Positions 50,887-63,722 of a stretch of 64,000 bases of DNA are shown in pieces. Where the stretch lies: NCBI RefSeq assembly GCF_022921115.1, contig NZ_CP095075.1, positions 3,918,001 through 3,982,000 of the forward strand, given 5' to 3'. Numbering within the stretch: the first letter of the stretch is position 1; the number at the start of each line of letters is the position of its first letter. This DNA is from Halobacillus amylolyticus. Lineage in GTDB: Bacteria; Bacillota; Bacilli; Bacillales; Halobacillaceae. The position numbers and the translations under genes are program-made. The notes beneath the pieces were generated by a model. The model saw only the letters and a list, made by a program, of their open reading frames with translations, ran no database searches and was not told the DNA's origin.

Positions 50887-51075
50887 ATTAGTGACTATCT
50901 GAGTTTGAATTACACTGCTGAAATGGAAAAAGCGATGCATCAAGCACACAACATAAGCTACGCAGAGTACAGCAGCAGGTTGGATGAAAGATTAAAAGTC
51001 GAGGAAAAGCGCCAACGAGAATTCGAACAAAGTCAGAAAATGGTCGCACAAGTAGATCGTCAACTTCATAAATAG
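50887..51075 (+). CDS. Small helical protein, apparent ATT start
   Basis: A 62-codon frame reading SDYLSLNYTAEMEKAMHQAH, then NISYAEYSSRLDERLKVEEKR and ending MVAQVDRQLHK. It is amphipathic, highly charged and coding-like, and is followed at once by a strong terminator. An in-frame TGA lies just upstream, and no ATG, GTG or TTG stands before the SDYLSLNY block. The codon before it is ATT, with AAAGGG about 10 bases upstream, so an ATT start (known for infC) is proposed. A start at the internal ATG (50923) would lose 12 residues. No function is known. Confidence 0.55.
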   Translation: MSDYLSLNYTAEMEKAMHQAHNISYAEYSSRLDERLKVEEKRQREFEQSQKMVAQVDRQLHK

Positions 51076-51085
51076 ACGAGTGAAG

Positions 51086-51118
51086 AATCAGGTGGTTTAA
51101 GTCCACCTGATTTTTTTG
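51086..51118 (+). terminator. Terminator after the small helical protein
   Basis: AATCAGGTGG and CCACCTGATT pair around a 7-base loop, followed by T. Confidence 0.9.
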
Positions 51119-51337
51119 TTATGTATCTTTATGTTAATATAATAAGGAAAGAATTAGAATGAAATGCGTGATAAGGTCTATCCTTATCCAAATGTTGAAG
51201 TGTTCCCGAATCAGTGGAAATGAGTTGATATCAGATTCTAAATGATATAAGATTGTAATGAGAATAAATTGAGAATGGTTTTTGATCCACAACAACCAAC
51301 ACATTCAATAATAATAGATTTACTGGAGGTATTATTT

Positions 51338-52123
51338 ATGGCAGGATCAACGCTTGAAATCAAAGATCTTCACGTAGAAATTGAAGGTCAGCAAATCTTA
51401 AAAGGTGTAAATCTGACAATTACAGGTGGAGAGTTCCACGCTGTTATGGGGCCTAACGGAACGGGTAAATCGACACTTGCCTCTGCTGTTATGGGACACC
51501 CGAAATATGAAGTGACTCAAGGTGAAATTCTCCTTGATGGAGAAAACGTTCTTGAAATGGAAGTGGACGAGCGTGCTCAAGCAGGCTTATTCTTGGCTAT
51601 GCAATACCCAAGTGAAATCAGCGGTGTAACGAACTCCGACTTCCTTCGTACAGCGATTAATGCTCAGCGTGAAGAAGGCGATGAAATTTCTTTAATGAAA
51701 TTCATTAAGGAAATGGATGGCACGATGGATACCCTTGATATGGATAAGAATATGGCCCAGCGTTACCTTAATGAGGGATTCTCTGGCGGTGAGAAAAAAC
51801 GTAATGAAATTCTTCAGCTGATGATGGTTAAGCCAGCCATTGCTATTTTGGATGAAATTGATTCTGGTTTAGATATTGACGCATTAAAGGTGGTAGCAAA
51901 AGGGATCAACCAGATGCGTAATGATACATTCGGATGCTTGATGATTACACACTATCAACGTCTTCTTAATTATATTACACCAGACAAAGTACACGTGATG
52001 ATGCAAGGGCGTGTTGTTAAATCGGGTGGACCTGAATTAGCACAACGTCTTGAAGAAGAAGGTTACGATTGGATCAAGCAAGAGCTTGGCATCGAAGACG
52101 AAACAATCGGTCAACAAGCGTAA
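51338..52123 (+). CDS. sufC: SUF Fe-S assembly ATPase
   Basis: ABC-type ATPase, 261 residues, of the SufBCD scaffold. Walker A is MGPNGTGKSTLASAVMGHP, signature FSGGEKKRNEILQL, Walker B AIAILDEIDSGLDIDALK. Not a transporter: it drives shape changes in SufB-SufD. The start at 51338 has CTGGAGG; a longer frame from 51269 lacks a ribosome site. First gene of sufCDSUB. No promoter was identified with confidence in the 210 bases upstream. Confidence 0.96.
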   Translation: MAGSTLEIKDLHVEIEGQQILKGVNLTITGGEFHAVMGPNGTGKSTLASAVMGHPKYEVTQGEILLDGENVLEMEVDERAQAGLFLAMQYPSEISGVTNSDFLRTAINAQREEGDEISLMKFIKEMDGTMDTLDMDKNMAQRYLNEGFSGGEKKRNEILQLMMVKPAIAILDEIDSGLDIDALKVVAKGINQMRNDTFGCLMITHYQRLLNYITPDKVHVMMQGRVVKSGGPELAQRLEEEGYDWIKQELGIEDETIGQQA

Positions 52124-52141
52124 TAGATAGGAGGGATCATT

Positions 52142-55102
<2,961 letters not shown>

Positions 55103-55133
55103 TTGTTTTTATATACTAAAAGGAGGTATTTAA

Positions 55134-56531
55134 ATGGCTAAAAAAGAGCCAGAGGTTGGAGAATATCAATACGGCTTTCATGAAAAAGATGTCTCTATTT
55201 TTCGTACTGAAAAAGGCTTGACAGCAGAAGTTGTTAAGCAAATCTCCGATTACAAAGAAGAACCACAGTGGATGCTTGATTACCGTCTGAAGTCGCTTGA
55301 GCAGTTCTACAAAAAGCCAATGCCTCAATGGGGCGGTGACTTGTCCGAACTGGACTTTGATGATATTACCTATTACGTCAAACCATCTGAAGGTTCTGAA
55401 CGTTCATGGGATGAAGTACCTGAAGAAATCAAGAACACTTTCGATCGTCTTGGAATTCCTGAAGCAGAGCAAAAATATCTAGCTGGGGTTTCCGCACAGT
55501 ACGAATCTGAGGTTGTCTATCACAACATGGAGAAAGACCTTGAAGATCTAGGTGTTATCTTCAAAGATACAGACTCTGCACTGAAGGAAAACGAAGAGCT
55601 CTTTAAAGAGTACTTTGCTAAAGTAATTCCATCATCTGATAACAAATTCTCAGCGTTAAACTCGGCGGTATGGTCTGGCGGTTCCTTCATTTATGTTCCA
55701 AAAGGACAAAAAGTAGAAACGCCATTACAGGCTTATTTCCGAATTAATTCTGAGAACATGGGACAGTTCGAGCGTACACTGATCATTGTTGACGAAGGCG
55801 CATCTGTTCACTATGTAGAAGGTTGCACGGCTCCAACTTATTCTTCCAGTTCCCTGCACAGTGCGGTTGTTGAAATCTTTGTTAAAAAAGATGCCTATTG
55901 CCGTTATACAACGATTCAGAACTGGGCAAATAACGTTTATAATCTTGTTACTAAGCGTGCTGTGGCTGAAGAAAATGCAACAATGGAGTGGGTAGATGGA
56001 AACTTAGGCTCTAAGCTTACCATGAAATATCCATCTGTTCTTCTAAAAGGTGAAGGTGCCCGAGGAATGACGCTTTCTATCGCCCTTGCCGGTAAGGGAC
56101 AGCACCAGGATGCTGGAGCAAAAATGCATCACTTGGCTCCTAATACTTCCTCTACTATCGTTTCGAAATCAATCTCTAAACATGGTGGTAAAGTAACATA
56201 CCGTGGGATTGTACAATTTGGACGTAAAGCGGAAGGTGCCCGCTCAAATGTTGAGTGTGATACGTTGATTATGGATAATAAATCTACGTCAGATACGATT
56301 CCTTATAACGAAATCATGAATGAAAACATCTCTCTAGAACACGAAGCGAAAGTTTCTAAAGTATCTGAAGAGCAACTGTTCTATCTGATGAGCCGCGGCA
56401 TTTCCGAAGAGGAAGCAACTGAAATGATCGTAATGGGCTTCATTGAACCATTTACGAAAGAACTTCCAATGGAATACGCTGTAGAAATGAATCGTCTTAT
56501 CAAATTCGAGATGGAAGGTTCTATTGGTTAA
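55134..56531 (+). CDS. sufB: SUF scaffold protein SufB
   Basis: The 465-residue partner of SufD, on which clusters form. The SufB core is clear: [58 protein letters not shown], and the late [20 protein letters not shown] with conserved Cys, followed by [22 protein letters not shown] pieces. AAAGGAGG 8 bases before the ATG. Last gene of the operon, followed by a strong terminator. Confidence 0.96.
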   Translation: MAKKEPEVGEYQYGFHEKDVSIFRTEKGLTAEVVKQISDYKEEPQWMLDYRLKSLEQFYKKPMPQWGGDLSELDFDDITYYVKPSEGSERSWDEVPEEIKNTFDRLGIPEAEQKYLAGVSAQYESEVVYHNMEKDLEDLGVIFKDTDSALKENEELFKEYFAKVIPSSDNKFSALNSAVWSGGSFIYVPKGQKVETPLQAYFRINSENMGQFERTLIIVDEGASVHYVEGCTAPTYSSSSLHSAVVEIFVKKDAYCRYTTIQNWANNVYNLVTKRAVAEENATMEWVDGNLGSKLTMKYPSVLLKGEGARGMTLSIALAGKGQHQDAGAKMHHLAPNTSSTIVSKSISKHGGKVTYRGIVQFGRKAEGARSNVECDTLIMDNKSTSDTIPYNEIMNENISLEHEAKVSKVSEEQLFYLMSRGISEEEATEMIVMGFIEPFTKELPMEYAVEMNRLIKFEMEGSIG

Positions 56532-56545
56532 TAAAAGAACCACTG

Positions 56546-56578
56546 CCGCACGGATGTTTACATCTGTGCGGTTTTTTT
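56546..56578 (+). terminator. Terminator after the suf operon
   Basis: CCGCAC-GATGT pairs with ACATC-GTGCGG, followed by seven T. Confidence 0.92.
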
Positions 56579-56823
56579 AATTTCGGCTATTTTCTAGGAG
56601 TTTGTTGCTAGTTAAAGTAATTTATTTACCTTTATAAAAGGATGGATCAACAGGTAGCAGAGGGAAATATGCGAGCCCCCTGAGGTCTTCATATACAACA
56701 ACAATCTTTACTAAAATTCTCTTTATGACCACTTGAAGAGTTGCATTCTCTTTCTAAATCATGTTTTCGTCATAGAAAACATGATACTATAATATTATCT
56801 CTAATACAGATAGAAGGTTGTCC

Positions 56824-57642
56824 ATGTTTATCGCAATTGCTTTAGTAATCGGGTTTTTAGCATCTTTTGTTGGAAGCGTAGCGGGATTAGGCGGAGGGTC
56901 TATATTAGTTCCTGCTCTTTTATTCTTAGGTGATCACCATCATATGTTTGACTGGGTCACGCCACAGAAGATTGTAGGAATCTCACTAGTTGTCATGATT
57001 TTCACAGGACTTTCATCAACATTGTCCTATCTTAAGCATAAACGAGTAGATTTGAAGGCAGGATTACTTCTGTTGATTGGGAGTATTCCAGGGGGCATCT
57101 TTGGGTCGTGGCTCAATCAATTTTTTCGAACAGATAGTTTTGCATTAATATTTGGAAGTGTAATGATCGTTATATCGCTATTATTTTTCCTGCCTAGGAG
57201 TCGAGGGAAAGGAAACAGGTTCTCAATCAATGGTATAAAGAGGACGGCTGTACTAAATGATCAAACAATTTCCTATACATTTCCATTAGGGATTGGTTTC
57301 GTTTTATCCTTTAGTGTGGGGGTATTATCAGGACTGCTTGGAATCGGAGGGGGCTCGCTTACTGTACCCGTTTTGATCCTGCTTTTTAGATTCCCACCAC
57401 ATATTGCAACAGCTACATCGATGTTTATGATATTCTTTGCAAGTATAACAAGTTCAGCAACACATATTTATTTAGGTCATGTCGAATGGAGCCGTGCCTT
57501 GTACTTTATCCCGGGTGCTTATGCAGGTGGTATGTGCGGTGCATTTGTTAATCGGAAATTAAATGGGCAAGCAGTGGAATGGTTTTTACGTATTTTGCTT
57601 ATCCTAGTTGGAATACGGTTAATTTGGCAAGGGATTGGATAA
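56824..57642 (+). CDS. TauE/SafE family membrane protein (YunE-like)
   Basis: A 272-residue putative anion exporter. Two repeats are visible, each with a glycine-rich loop: SVAGLGGGSILVPALLF and LLGIGGGSLTVPVLILLF. About eight helices. Members move sulfite, sulfonates or other organic anions; substrate unknown. Start at 56824 follows AGAAGG; a TTG at 56818 is in frame. The 240 bases upstream show no other feature. The yunD-like gene follows at once, as in the B. subtilis yun region. Confidence 0.85.
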   Translation: MFIAIALVIGFLASFVGSVAGLGGGSILVPALLFLGDHHHMFDWVTPQKIVGISLVVMIFTGLSSTLSYLKHKRVDLKAGLLLLIGSIPGGIFGSWLNQFFRTDSFALIFGSVMIVISLLFFLPRSRGKGNRFSINGIKRTAVLNDQTISYTFPLGIGFVLSFSVGVLSGLLGIGGGSLTVPVLILLFRFPPHIATATSMFMIFFASITSSATHIYLGHVEWSRALYFIPGAYAGGMCGAFVNRKLNGQAVEWFLRILLILVGIRLIWQGIG

Positions 57643-57653
57643 GGAGACTGATA

Positions 57654-59039
57654 ATGAAAGAAAAGATCTTTTTATACTATACCAGCGACTTGCATAGTCA
57701 CTTTGAGAATTGGCCTCAAATTGTCGGCTATTTCAATCAACGAAAAAAGATACATCATATAAATGAAGAAAGTTACTGGCTGTTAGACAATGGCGACCAT
57801 GTGGATCGTTTTCACCCGATAACAGAAGGGTTGATGGGCAAAGGCAATGTCGAGCTTTTGAATCAGGCAGGCTACAGCTTCGCGAACTTAGGTAATAACG
57901 AAGGAATTACATTATCCTATGAAGATTTATATTCATTATATGATGAAGCTGATTTTGATGTGGTTTGCGCCAACTTACATTCGCAAGAACCCACCCAGCC
58001 AGATTGGTTAAAACCATACAAAATTTTTCAAACGAAGCATGGAGTTAAGGTAGCTGTTCTTGGTTTAACTGCACCATTTGAAACATTTTATAGGATGTTG
58101 GGCTGGTCGATTACTTCGCCTTTTGATGTATTAGACCGTCTTATTACAGAGATTCAGGAACAAGCTGACATTGTTGTGCTACTCTCGCATCTCGGTATGT
58201 ACGATGATGAAGAGATCGCGAGACATTATCCGGGAATTGACGTTATTATTGGTGGACATACTCATCACCTTTTTCAAAACGGTGAGCATAAAGGGAATGC
58301 TATCTTAACTGCTGCTGGAAAACACGGCACACATTTAGGAGAAATCATATTAGAGTGGGATCATGCGGCACAATCCTTAAGTAAAAAGGAAGCTTATGCA
58401 GTATCTACGGAAAATATGAATAAGGATGCCGTTGCAAATGAACAACTGGAAGAGATGAGAAGACGTGCGGTTGAGCATCTGCAAACTCCTGTAGCTTACT
58501 TGGAGAAGACTTTAAAAATTGCCTGGTTTAAGGAAACACCGCTTATGAGAAAATTCACGAAAGAAATGCAGCGTTGGACAGGTGCTGACCTCGCAATGTT
58601 GAATGCTGGTGTGTTGCTTGATCATCTAGGTGAAGGGCAAGTGACATCTGAGGATATCCATAGAATATGTCCGCATCCAATGAATCCGTGTAAAGTGGAG
58701 CTTGCTGGGGACGAACTGCTTGAGGTCATTCGAGTGGCTCATACAAGAAAATTAACGGAAATTCGCTTGAAAGGTTTAGGTTTTCGAGGTGAAGTGATTG
58801 GTAAAATGGTGTTTACGGGTGTTGACATCGAGGTTGTTGAAGGTTCTGACGGTGAATTTCATGTGAAAAGCGTACGTATGAATGGAATGAATATTGATAA
58901 ACAAAAAACTTATACCTTGGCTACCGCAGATACTTTTACATTCGGAAGGCTTTTTCCTGAAATTGCCTATGCTAAAAATAAAACGTATTATATGCCAGAA
59001 CTGCTTCGCGATGTTCTTGCAAAATCTCTAAGCACTTAA
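57654..59039 (+). CDS. yunD: Metallophosphoesterase / 5'-nucleotidase-like protein (YunD)
   Basis: A 461-residue UshA-like enzyme without signal peptide. The metal site is complete: YTSDLHSHF, LLDNGDHVDRF, FANLGNNEG, VVLLSHLGMYDD and IIGGHTHHLF. The C-terminal 5'-nucleotidase domain starts about residue 280 (LAMLNAGVLLDHLGEGQV, CPHPMNPCKVELAGDEL). Cytosolic location is inferred from the absent signal. AAGGAGACTGATA precedes the ATG at 57654, while a longer frame goes back into the TauE gene. Substrate likely a nucleotide, not certain. Confidence 0.88.
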   Translation: MKEKIFLYYTSDLHSHFENWPQIVGYFNQRKKIHHINEESYWLLDNGDHVDRFHPITEGLMGKGNVELLNQAGYSFANLGNNEGITLSYEDLYSLYDEADFDVVCANLHSQEPTQPDWLKPYKIFQTKHGVKVAVLGLTAPFETFYRMLGWSITSPFDVLDRLITEIQEQADIVVLLSHLGMYDDEEIARHYPGIDVIIGGHTHHLFQNGEHKGNAILTAAGKHGTHLGEIILEWDHAAQSLSKKEAYAVSTENMNKDAVANEQLEEMRRRAVEHLQTPVAYLEKTLKIAWFKETPLMRKFTKEMQRWTGADLAMLNAGVLLDHLGEGQVTSEDIHRICPHPMNPCKVELAGDELLEVIRVAHTRKLTEIRLKGLGFRGEVIGKMVFTGVDIEVVEGSDGEFHVKSVRMNGMNIDKQKTYTLATADTFTFGRLFPEIAYAKNKTYYMPELLRDVLAKSLST

Positions 59040-59151
59040 AAATGAGTTCCAAGGCTTTGCAATCATTCTTTCAAGATATAATGAAGCGATGATCAGCCGT
59101 CTGATGGTTCAAATCATAAAATGTGATACAACTTATACAACTTGATGCTTA

Positions 59152-59191
59152 AACCCCTCTTTCCCGACATATAGATAGGGCAGGAGGGGTT
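59152..59191 (+). promoter_or_regulatory. Hairpin covering the yunB ribosome site
   Basis: AACCCCTC (59152-59159) pairs with GAGGGGTT (59184-59191), which includes the ribosome site of yunB. It could also act as a terminator after yunD since TTGTTTT follows. Either a translation control or a terminator is possible. Confidence 0.5.
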
Positions 59192-59196
59192 GTTTT

Positions 59197-59964
59197 ATGG
59201 GAACTAAAAAGACGAATCCACCCTCAATAGGGAAAAGAATTCTTATCACATTTATTTGTTTTGCTATCATTACAGGTTCATGTTTATGGTTAATTGACAG
59301 AGGAATTACACCAGTTTTACAAGGAATTGCCGAAACAAAGGCACAGCAGTTAGCAAGAGACGCTATCAATGAAGCAGTGAGCAGACAGATAGCAGAAGAT
59401 TTACAATTTGAAAATTTGGTTAGGATTGAAAAGGATAATGAGGGAAATATCACCTATATGGGCTGGAATTCCGCAGTTGTCAATAAAGCATTAAGAAATA
59501 CTACACTACGAGTGCAAAATTTCCTTAGACGAATGGAGCAAAATGAATTGCCGTTGGAAGATACGACATTAGATTCAGATATAAATAGAAACGGAAAAGA
59601 AAAAGATAAGGGAGAAGAGCCAGCCACATTGATTGAAGTTCCGATTGGCTTAGCCACGAACAACACGATCCTGGCTAACCTTGGGCCAAAGGTTCCAGTG
59701 CAGCTTCAAGTCATCGGCGATGTTCAATCACAATTTGTAAATGAGATTAAGGAATATGGGATTAACTCAGCTTTTTTTGAGTTATCCCTTAACTTTAAAG
59801 TGAGTTTACGAGTGGTTATTCCTTTTTCAGGAGAAACGATCATTGTAGACAATGACATTCCTATCGATACGAGTACCATAGTGGGAGAGGTTCCTGAGTT
59901 TTATAATGGCGACGGAGAGGAGGAATCTCCAACCTTTTCACTACCAATGACAGGCTTGCAATAA
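59197..59964 (+). CDS. yunB: Sporulation protein YunB
   Basis: A 255-residue protein with one N-terminal helix (ILITFICFAIITGSCLWLI) and an outside domain. The pattern AQQLARDAINEAVSRQIAED, DKEGNITYMGWNS-like NEGNITYMGWNSAVVN, VPIGLATNNTILANLGPKVPV and SQFVNEIKEYGINSAFFE is characteristic of YunB/SpoIIR-linked families in spore formers. YunB is needed late in B. subtilis sporulation under SigE. An ATACAA element near 59135 might be part of a SigE -10, but this is weak. Confidence 0.9.
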   Translation: MGTKKTNPPSIGKRILITFICFAIITGSCLWLIDRGITPVLQGIAETKAQQLARDAINEAVSRQIAEDLQFENLVRIEKDNEGNITYMGWNSAVVNKALRNTTLRVQNFLRRMEQNELPLEDTTLDSDINRNGKEKDKGEEPATLIEVPIGLATNNTILANLGPKVPVQLQVIGDVQSQFVNEIKEYGINSAFFELSLNFKVSLRVVIPFSGETIIVDNDIPIDTSTIVGEVPEFYNGDGEEESPTFSLPMTGLQ

Positions 59965-60016
59965 TCGATAGATCTTGGTAAACTATTTAAGAAATTAAAT
60001 ATGCGTGACCTTATCA

Positions 60017-60270
60017 GATCGGTGAGGTAGAGGCGCAGGCTTCATTAGTAATTCAGTGTGAGGATGACAACGATGACCACGTTTACGAAAGGGGAGACCT
60101 GCCGAAGTTTATTGCAGCAGTCACGCTGCATTATTCTGGTGTGTACCTGAACAAGGGATACACTGTCATGCATGCTTTTAAGGTGCATGGTGCGCTACTG
60201 ATCGAAATGGAGGATAATCAAATTGCTGCTGTAGGGCAATGATAGGTTATTTTCTATCATTGTCTTTTTT
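60017..60270 (+). ncRNA. Lysine (L-box) riboswitch with terminator
   Basis: The aptamer 60017-60203 has P1 GATCGGT/ACTGATC and the conserved blocks GAGGTAGAGGCGC, TTCATTAGTAA, GAGGATGACAACGATGA, CGAAAGGGGAGACCTGCCGAAG and a late TGTACCTGAACAAGGGATACA. A terminator follows at 60235-60270 (GGCAATGATAG with CTATCATTGTC, then T6). High lysine should stop transcription of the NhaC-family gene downstream. Confidence 0.95.
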
Positions 60271-60366
60271 GCGTTTAAAAGCTTTTCAAAATTCCTCAAT
60301 TTTATCTCCAGTAGTCTTCCGCAAAGCACCTCTTTATCATCTTAAGATAAACGGAGGGGAAACATT

Positions 60367-61929
60367 TTGGAAGGAACAATTTATTCACTTATTCCACCAT
60401 TACTCATGCTTGTTCTTGTTATTGCAACGAGAAAAGTTATCCTGTCCCTGGCGGCAGGTATCATTGTCGGAGCTTTAATGCTTACACAATTCAATGTAGT
60501 AGATGGTCTGCAAATGATTTGGACTGTATTTGCTACCATTTTTTATAGCGAAGGTGCTATCAACACAGGTAATATTTATCTGCTAACTTTCTTATTACTG
60601 CTTGGTGTTGCAACAGCTTTTATGACAGCTTCCGGTGGTAGCAGAGCTTTTGGTAAATGGGCAGTAGCCCGTATTAAAACTCGTAAAGGGGCAAAGCTTG
60701 TTCCAGTCTTATTAGGTATTACCATTTTTATCGATGATTATTTTAACGCGTTAGCTGTTGGGCAGGTGGCGAGGCCTGTTACAGATCGTCATAAAATTTC
60801 TCGGGCAAAATTAGCGTATTATATAGATTCCACCTCGGCGCCAATTACCGTTATTTCACCGATTTCAAGCTGGGGAGCTTATATTATTGGAACAATTGGC
60901 AGTATTTTAGCAGCTAATGAAATTGCCAATTATCAAGCGTTTGAGGCCTTTATTAGAATGATTCCATACAATTTTTACGTTTTTGCAGCCCTGTTACTCG
61001 TCTTCTTGACTGTATTTATGAAAATAGATATTGGTTCAATGCGTACGCATGAAAAGCGAGCCGTGCAGACAGGTGAGCTGATCGACCCTAATAAAACAGG
61101 AGATGTTCCGGGAGATTTAAACGATGAATTCGAAAGGCACGACCATGGACGGATCTCCCATCTAATTTGGCCTATTGTGACGTTAATCTTAGTAACTGTT
61201 GCATCAATGGTTATTACAGGGATACGAAATTCAACAGAAGCAGTAAACCTGATAAGTATTTTTGCTAACACTAATGTAAACATTTCTTTATTCATAGGCG
61301 GTGTATTAGCTGTTCTTGTGGCAGGAGGTCTTTATATTAGACAGGAAGAGCCCAAGTCGGGTATCAATCATGTCTTAACGGAAGGTGTGAAGGCAATGCT
61401 TCCGGCCGTGTATATCCTCATCTTTGCATGGATGATTGGCGATGTAATTGGTCAGCTTGGAACAGGTGAGTATTTAGTTACCCTTGTTAACCAGTCATCG
61501 ATTAACACAGCATTCTTACCTTTCCTTATTTTTATTGTGGCAGGTTTCATGGCCTTAGCTACAGGAACATCTTGGGGCACGTTTGGGATTATGCTTCCAA
61601 TCGCAGGTGAAATTGCCGCTGGAATTGATGTGAATTTAGTATTACCAGCTTTATCCGCAGTTCTTGCTGGGTCTGTGTTTGGTGATCATTGTTCACCGAT
61701 CTCTGATACAACTATCCTTTCTTCAACTGGGGCTGGCTCCAATCACATTGACCATGTGATGACACAGTTGCCATATGCATTCATTGCGGCTATCGCTGCT
61801 GCTGTTGGTTATTTAATACTTGGATTTACTGGACAACTGCTGTTGGCGTTCTTGTTGACATTAATTGTGATAGGTATCTCAGCAGTATTGATCCACTATA
61901 TTTTTCTAGGAAATTATTCGATAAAGTAA
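60367..61929 (+). CDS. NhaC-family transporter under lysine riboswitch control
   Basis: A 520-residue Na+/H+ antiporter superfamily protein with about twelve helices. Marks: LGVATAFMTASGGSRAFGKW, TIFIDDYFNALAVG, DSTSAPITVISPISSWGAY, FMALATGTSWGTFGIMLPIA and GSVFGDHCSPISDTTILSS. These are NhaC signatures. Because a lysine riboswitch controls it, the likely role is lysine uptake; lysine-regulated NhaC-like transporters have been proposed in Firmicutes by comparative genomics. TTG start behind GGAGGGG. It ends with a strong terminator. Confidence 0.9.
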   Translation: MEGTIYSLIPPLLMLVLVIATRKVILSLAAGIIVGALMLTQFNVVDGLQMIWTVFATIFYSEGAINTGNIYLLTFLLLLGVATAFMTASGGSRAFGKWAVARIKTRKGAKLVPVLLGITIFIDDYFNALAVGQVARPVTDRHKISRAKLAYYIDSTSAPITVISPISSWGAYIIGTIGSILAANEIANYQAFEAFIRMIPYNFYVFAALLLVFLTVFMKIDIGSMRTHEKRAVQTGELIDPNKTGDVPGDLNDEFERHDHGRISHLIWPIVTLILVTVASMVITGIRNSTEAVNLISIFANTNVNISLFIGGVLAVLVAGGLYIRQEEPKSGINHVLTEGVKAMLPAVYILIFAWMIGDVIGQLGTGEYLVTLVNQSSINTAFLPFLIFIVAGFMALATGTSWGTFGIMLPIAGEIAAGIDVNLVLPALSAVLAGSVFGDHCSPISDTTILSSTGAGSNHIDHVMTQLPYAFIAAIAAAVGYLILGFTGQLLLAFLLTLIVIGISAVLIHYIFLGNYSIK

Positions 61930-61935
61930 ATATAT

Positions 61936-61973
61936 TGGAAGAGGAGTGCTCTTGAAGTGCTCCTCTTTTTTAT
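61936..61973 (+). terminator. Terminator after the NhaC-family gene
   Basis: AAGAGGAG pairs with CTCCTCTT with further inner pairing, followed by TTTTT. Confidence 0.85.
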
Positions 61974-62189
61974 GGGAAATTTATTTCAGTCCCAAATAAA
62001 GAAGCAGAAGCTACTGATCTTCCCTATAGATGTACCCATAATATAGCTTTGACATCTCTTTAACAGTATGGTTATAATCTAAGTATAAATAATCAGAAAA
62101 AAATAAAGATTTAAAACATTCTCTTTCACTTGCTTGTCACATACAAGTATAGAAGGAGAATTCTGATTATTAAAGGGAGGTCTTCAGAC

Positions 62190-63722
62190 ATGGAAAATCG
62201 ATCACAATGGGGGTCAAGGGCAGGATTCTTATTTGCTGCCATGGGTTCAGCAATTGGTTTAGGCAACATTTGGCGCTTTCCTGCTACAGCTTATGAAAGC
62301 GGCGGCGGAGCATTTATTATTCCTTACTTATTTGCTTTATTAACTGCTGGTATACCATTATTAATTTTAGAGTACACGGTGGGGCACAAATATCGCGGCT
62401 CTGCTCCTAAATCACTTGGGAGAGTGCGAAAAGGCTTTGAATGGATTGGTTGGTGGCAAGTTACCATAGCATTCGTTATTTCGACCTATTATGCCGTAAT
62501 TATTGCTTGGGCAATTATGTATGCTTATTACTCATTTAATCTTTCTTGGGGTGATGATCCGACAAGCTTTTTTGTTGGAGAGTTTTTAACGTTAACAGAT
62601 CCAGGTACATTTGGAGGACTTGTACCTAAAGTTTTACTTCCTCTTCTTATCGTATGGGTAATTACATTAGGGGTCCTTTCAAAAGGCGTTAAAAAAGGAA
62701 TTGAGAAAGCTAATAAAATTTTCATTCCAACCTTAGTTGTGTTATTTATCATCATCGTTATTCGTGCTATTACACTTGAGGGGGCTGCATCTGGTTTGTC
62801 TGCGTTCTTCACCCCTGATTGGTCGAGTATAGCCGACCCGCAAGTATGGGTTGCGGCATATGGACAAATATTCTTTAGTTTATCCATCGCTTTTGCTATT
62901 ATGATTACTTACTCTTCGTATTTACCGAAGAAATCAGATATTACAAACAATGCCTTTATTACAGGTTTTGCAAACTCTTCCTTTGAAATTCTTGCAGGGA
63001 TTGGAGTATTTGCAGCCATTGGATTTATGGCTTTCACCTATGATACAACTGTAAGTCAACTGGCTGCTGAAAAGGGAGTCGGAGGGGTCGGCCTTGCATT
63101 CATGGTATTCCCGGAAATTGTTAGTCAAATTCCAGGTATTCCAAGAATCTTTGGCTTTCTGTTCTTCGCTTCCCTCGTGTTAGCTGGATTGTCGTCACTT
63201 ATCTCTATTACTGAGACCTATGTAGCTGCGGTATCTGAGAAATTTAATATCTCAAGAGGTAAGTCTATTATGTTCGGCGGCGGCTTTGCTGCGGCTCTCT
63301 CTCTTCTTTATGCAACACAGGGAGGACTGAACCTATTAGATACAGTTGACCACTTCATTAACAATTTTGGTGTGGCCTTAGCTGGATTGTTTGAAGTTGT
63401 AGCTTTAGCTTGGTTTGCTAAAGGTCTTAAGGGATTTCAATCTCATGCAAATGAAATATCTGATATTAGATTGGGAACGTGGTGGCGCTTCTGTTTAGGT
63501 GTCATTACGCCGATCGTCCTTGGTTATATGATGCTGCAAAACCTGCGAGCAGAATTATCGGCTGCATATGGAGGGTACCCGATTGATTTCCTATTCAACT
63601 TTGGATGGATCGTCGCAATTGGTGCAATCTTTGTTGGTTCATTAATGTCAATGAAAAAATGGCCGAACAATGAATTGGATCAAACAGATTCAGATGATGA
63701 TAAGAAGGAGGTTGCTCGCTAA
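62190..63722 (+). CDS. Sodium:amino acid symporter (NSS family, MetP-like)
   Basis: A 510-residue neurotransmitter:sodium symporter-fold protein with eleven or twelve helices. The start has the sodium and substrate motif GSAIGLGNIWRFPATAYESGG in two parts, then QIFFSLSIAFAIMITYSSY (unwound helix 6) and SLVLAGLSSLISITETY (helix 8). Bacterial NSS proteins carry amino acids such as methionine, alanine, tyrosine or tryptophan. The small gene after it is a MetS-like subunit, pointing to a methionine/alanine type system. AAAGGGAGG before 62190; longer frame unlikely. Confidence 0.92.
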   Translation: MENRSQWGSRAGFLFAAMGSAIGLGNIWRFPATAYESGGGAFIIPYLFALLTAGIPLLILEYTVGHKYRGSAPKSLGRVRKGFEWIGWWQVTIAFVISTYYAVIIAWAIMYAYYSFNLSWGDDPTSFFVGEFLTLTDPGTFGGLVPKVLLPLLIVWVITLGVLSKGVKKGIEKANKIFIPTLVVLFIIIVIRAITLEGAASGLSAFFTPDWSSIADPQVWVAAYGQIFFSLSIAFAIMITYSSYLPKKSDITNNAFITGFANSSFEILAGIGVFAAIGFMAFTYDTTVSQLAAEKGVGGVGLAFMVFPEIVSQIPGIPRIFGFLFFASLVLAGLSSLISITETYVAAVSEKFNISRGKSIMFGGGFAAALSLLYATQGGLNLLDTVDHFINNFGVALAGLFEVVALAWFAKGLKGFQSHANEISDIRLGTWWRFCLGVITPIVLGYMMLQNLRAELSAAYGGYPIDFLFNFGWIVAIGAIFVGSLMSMKKWPNNELDQTDSDDDKKEVAR

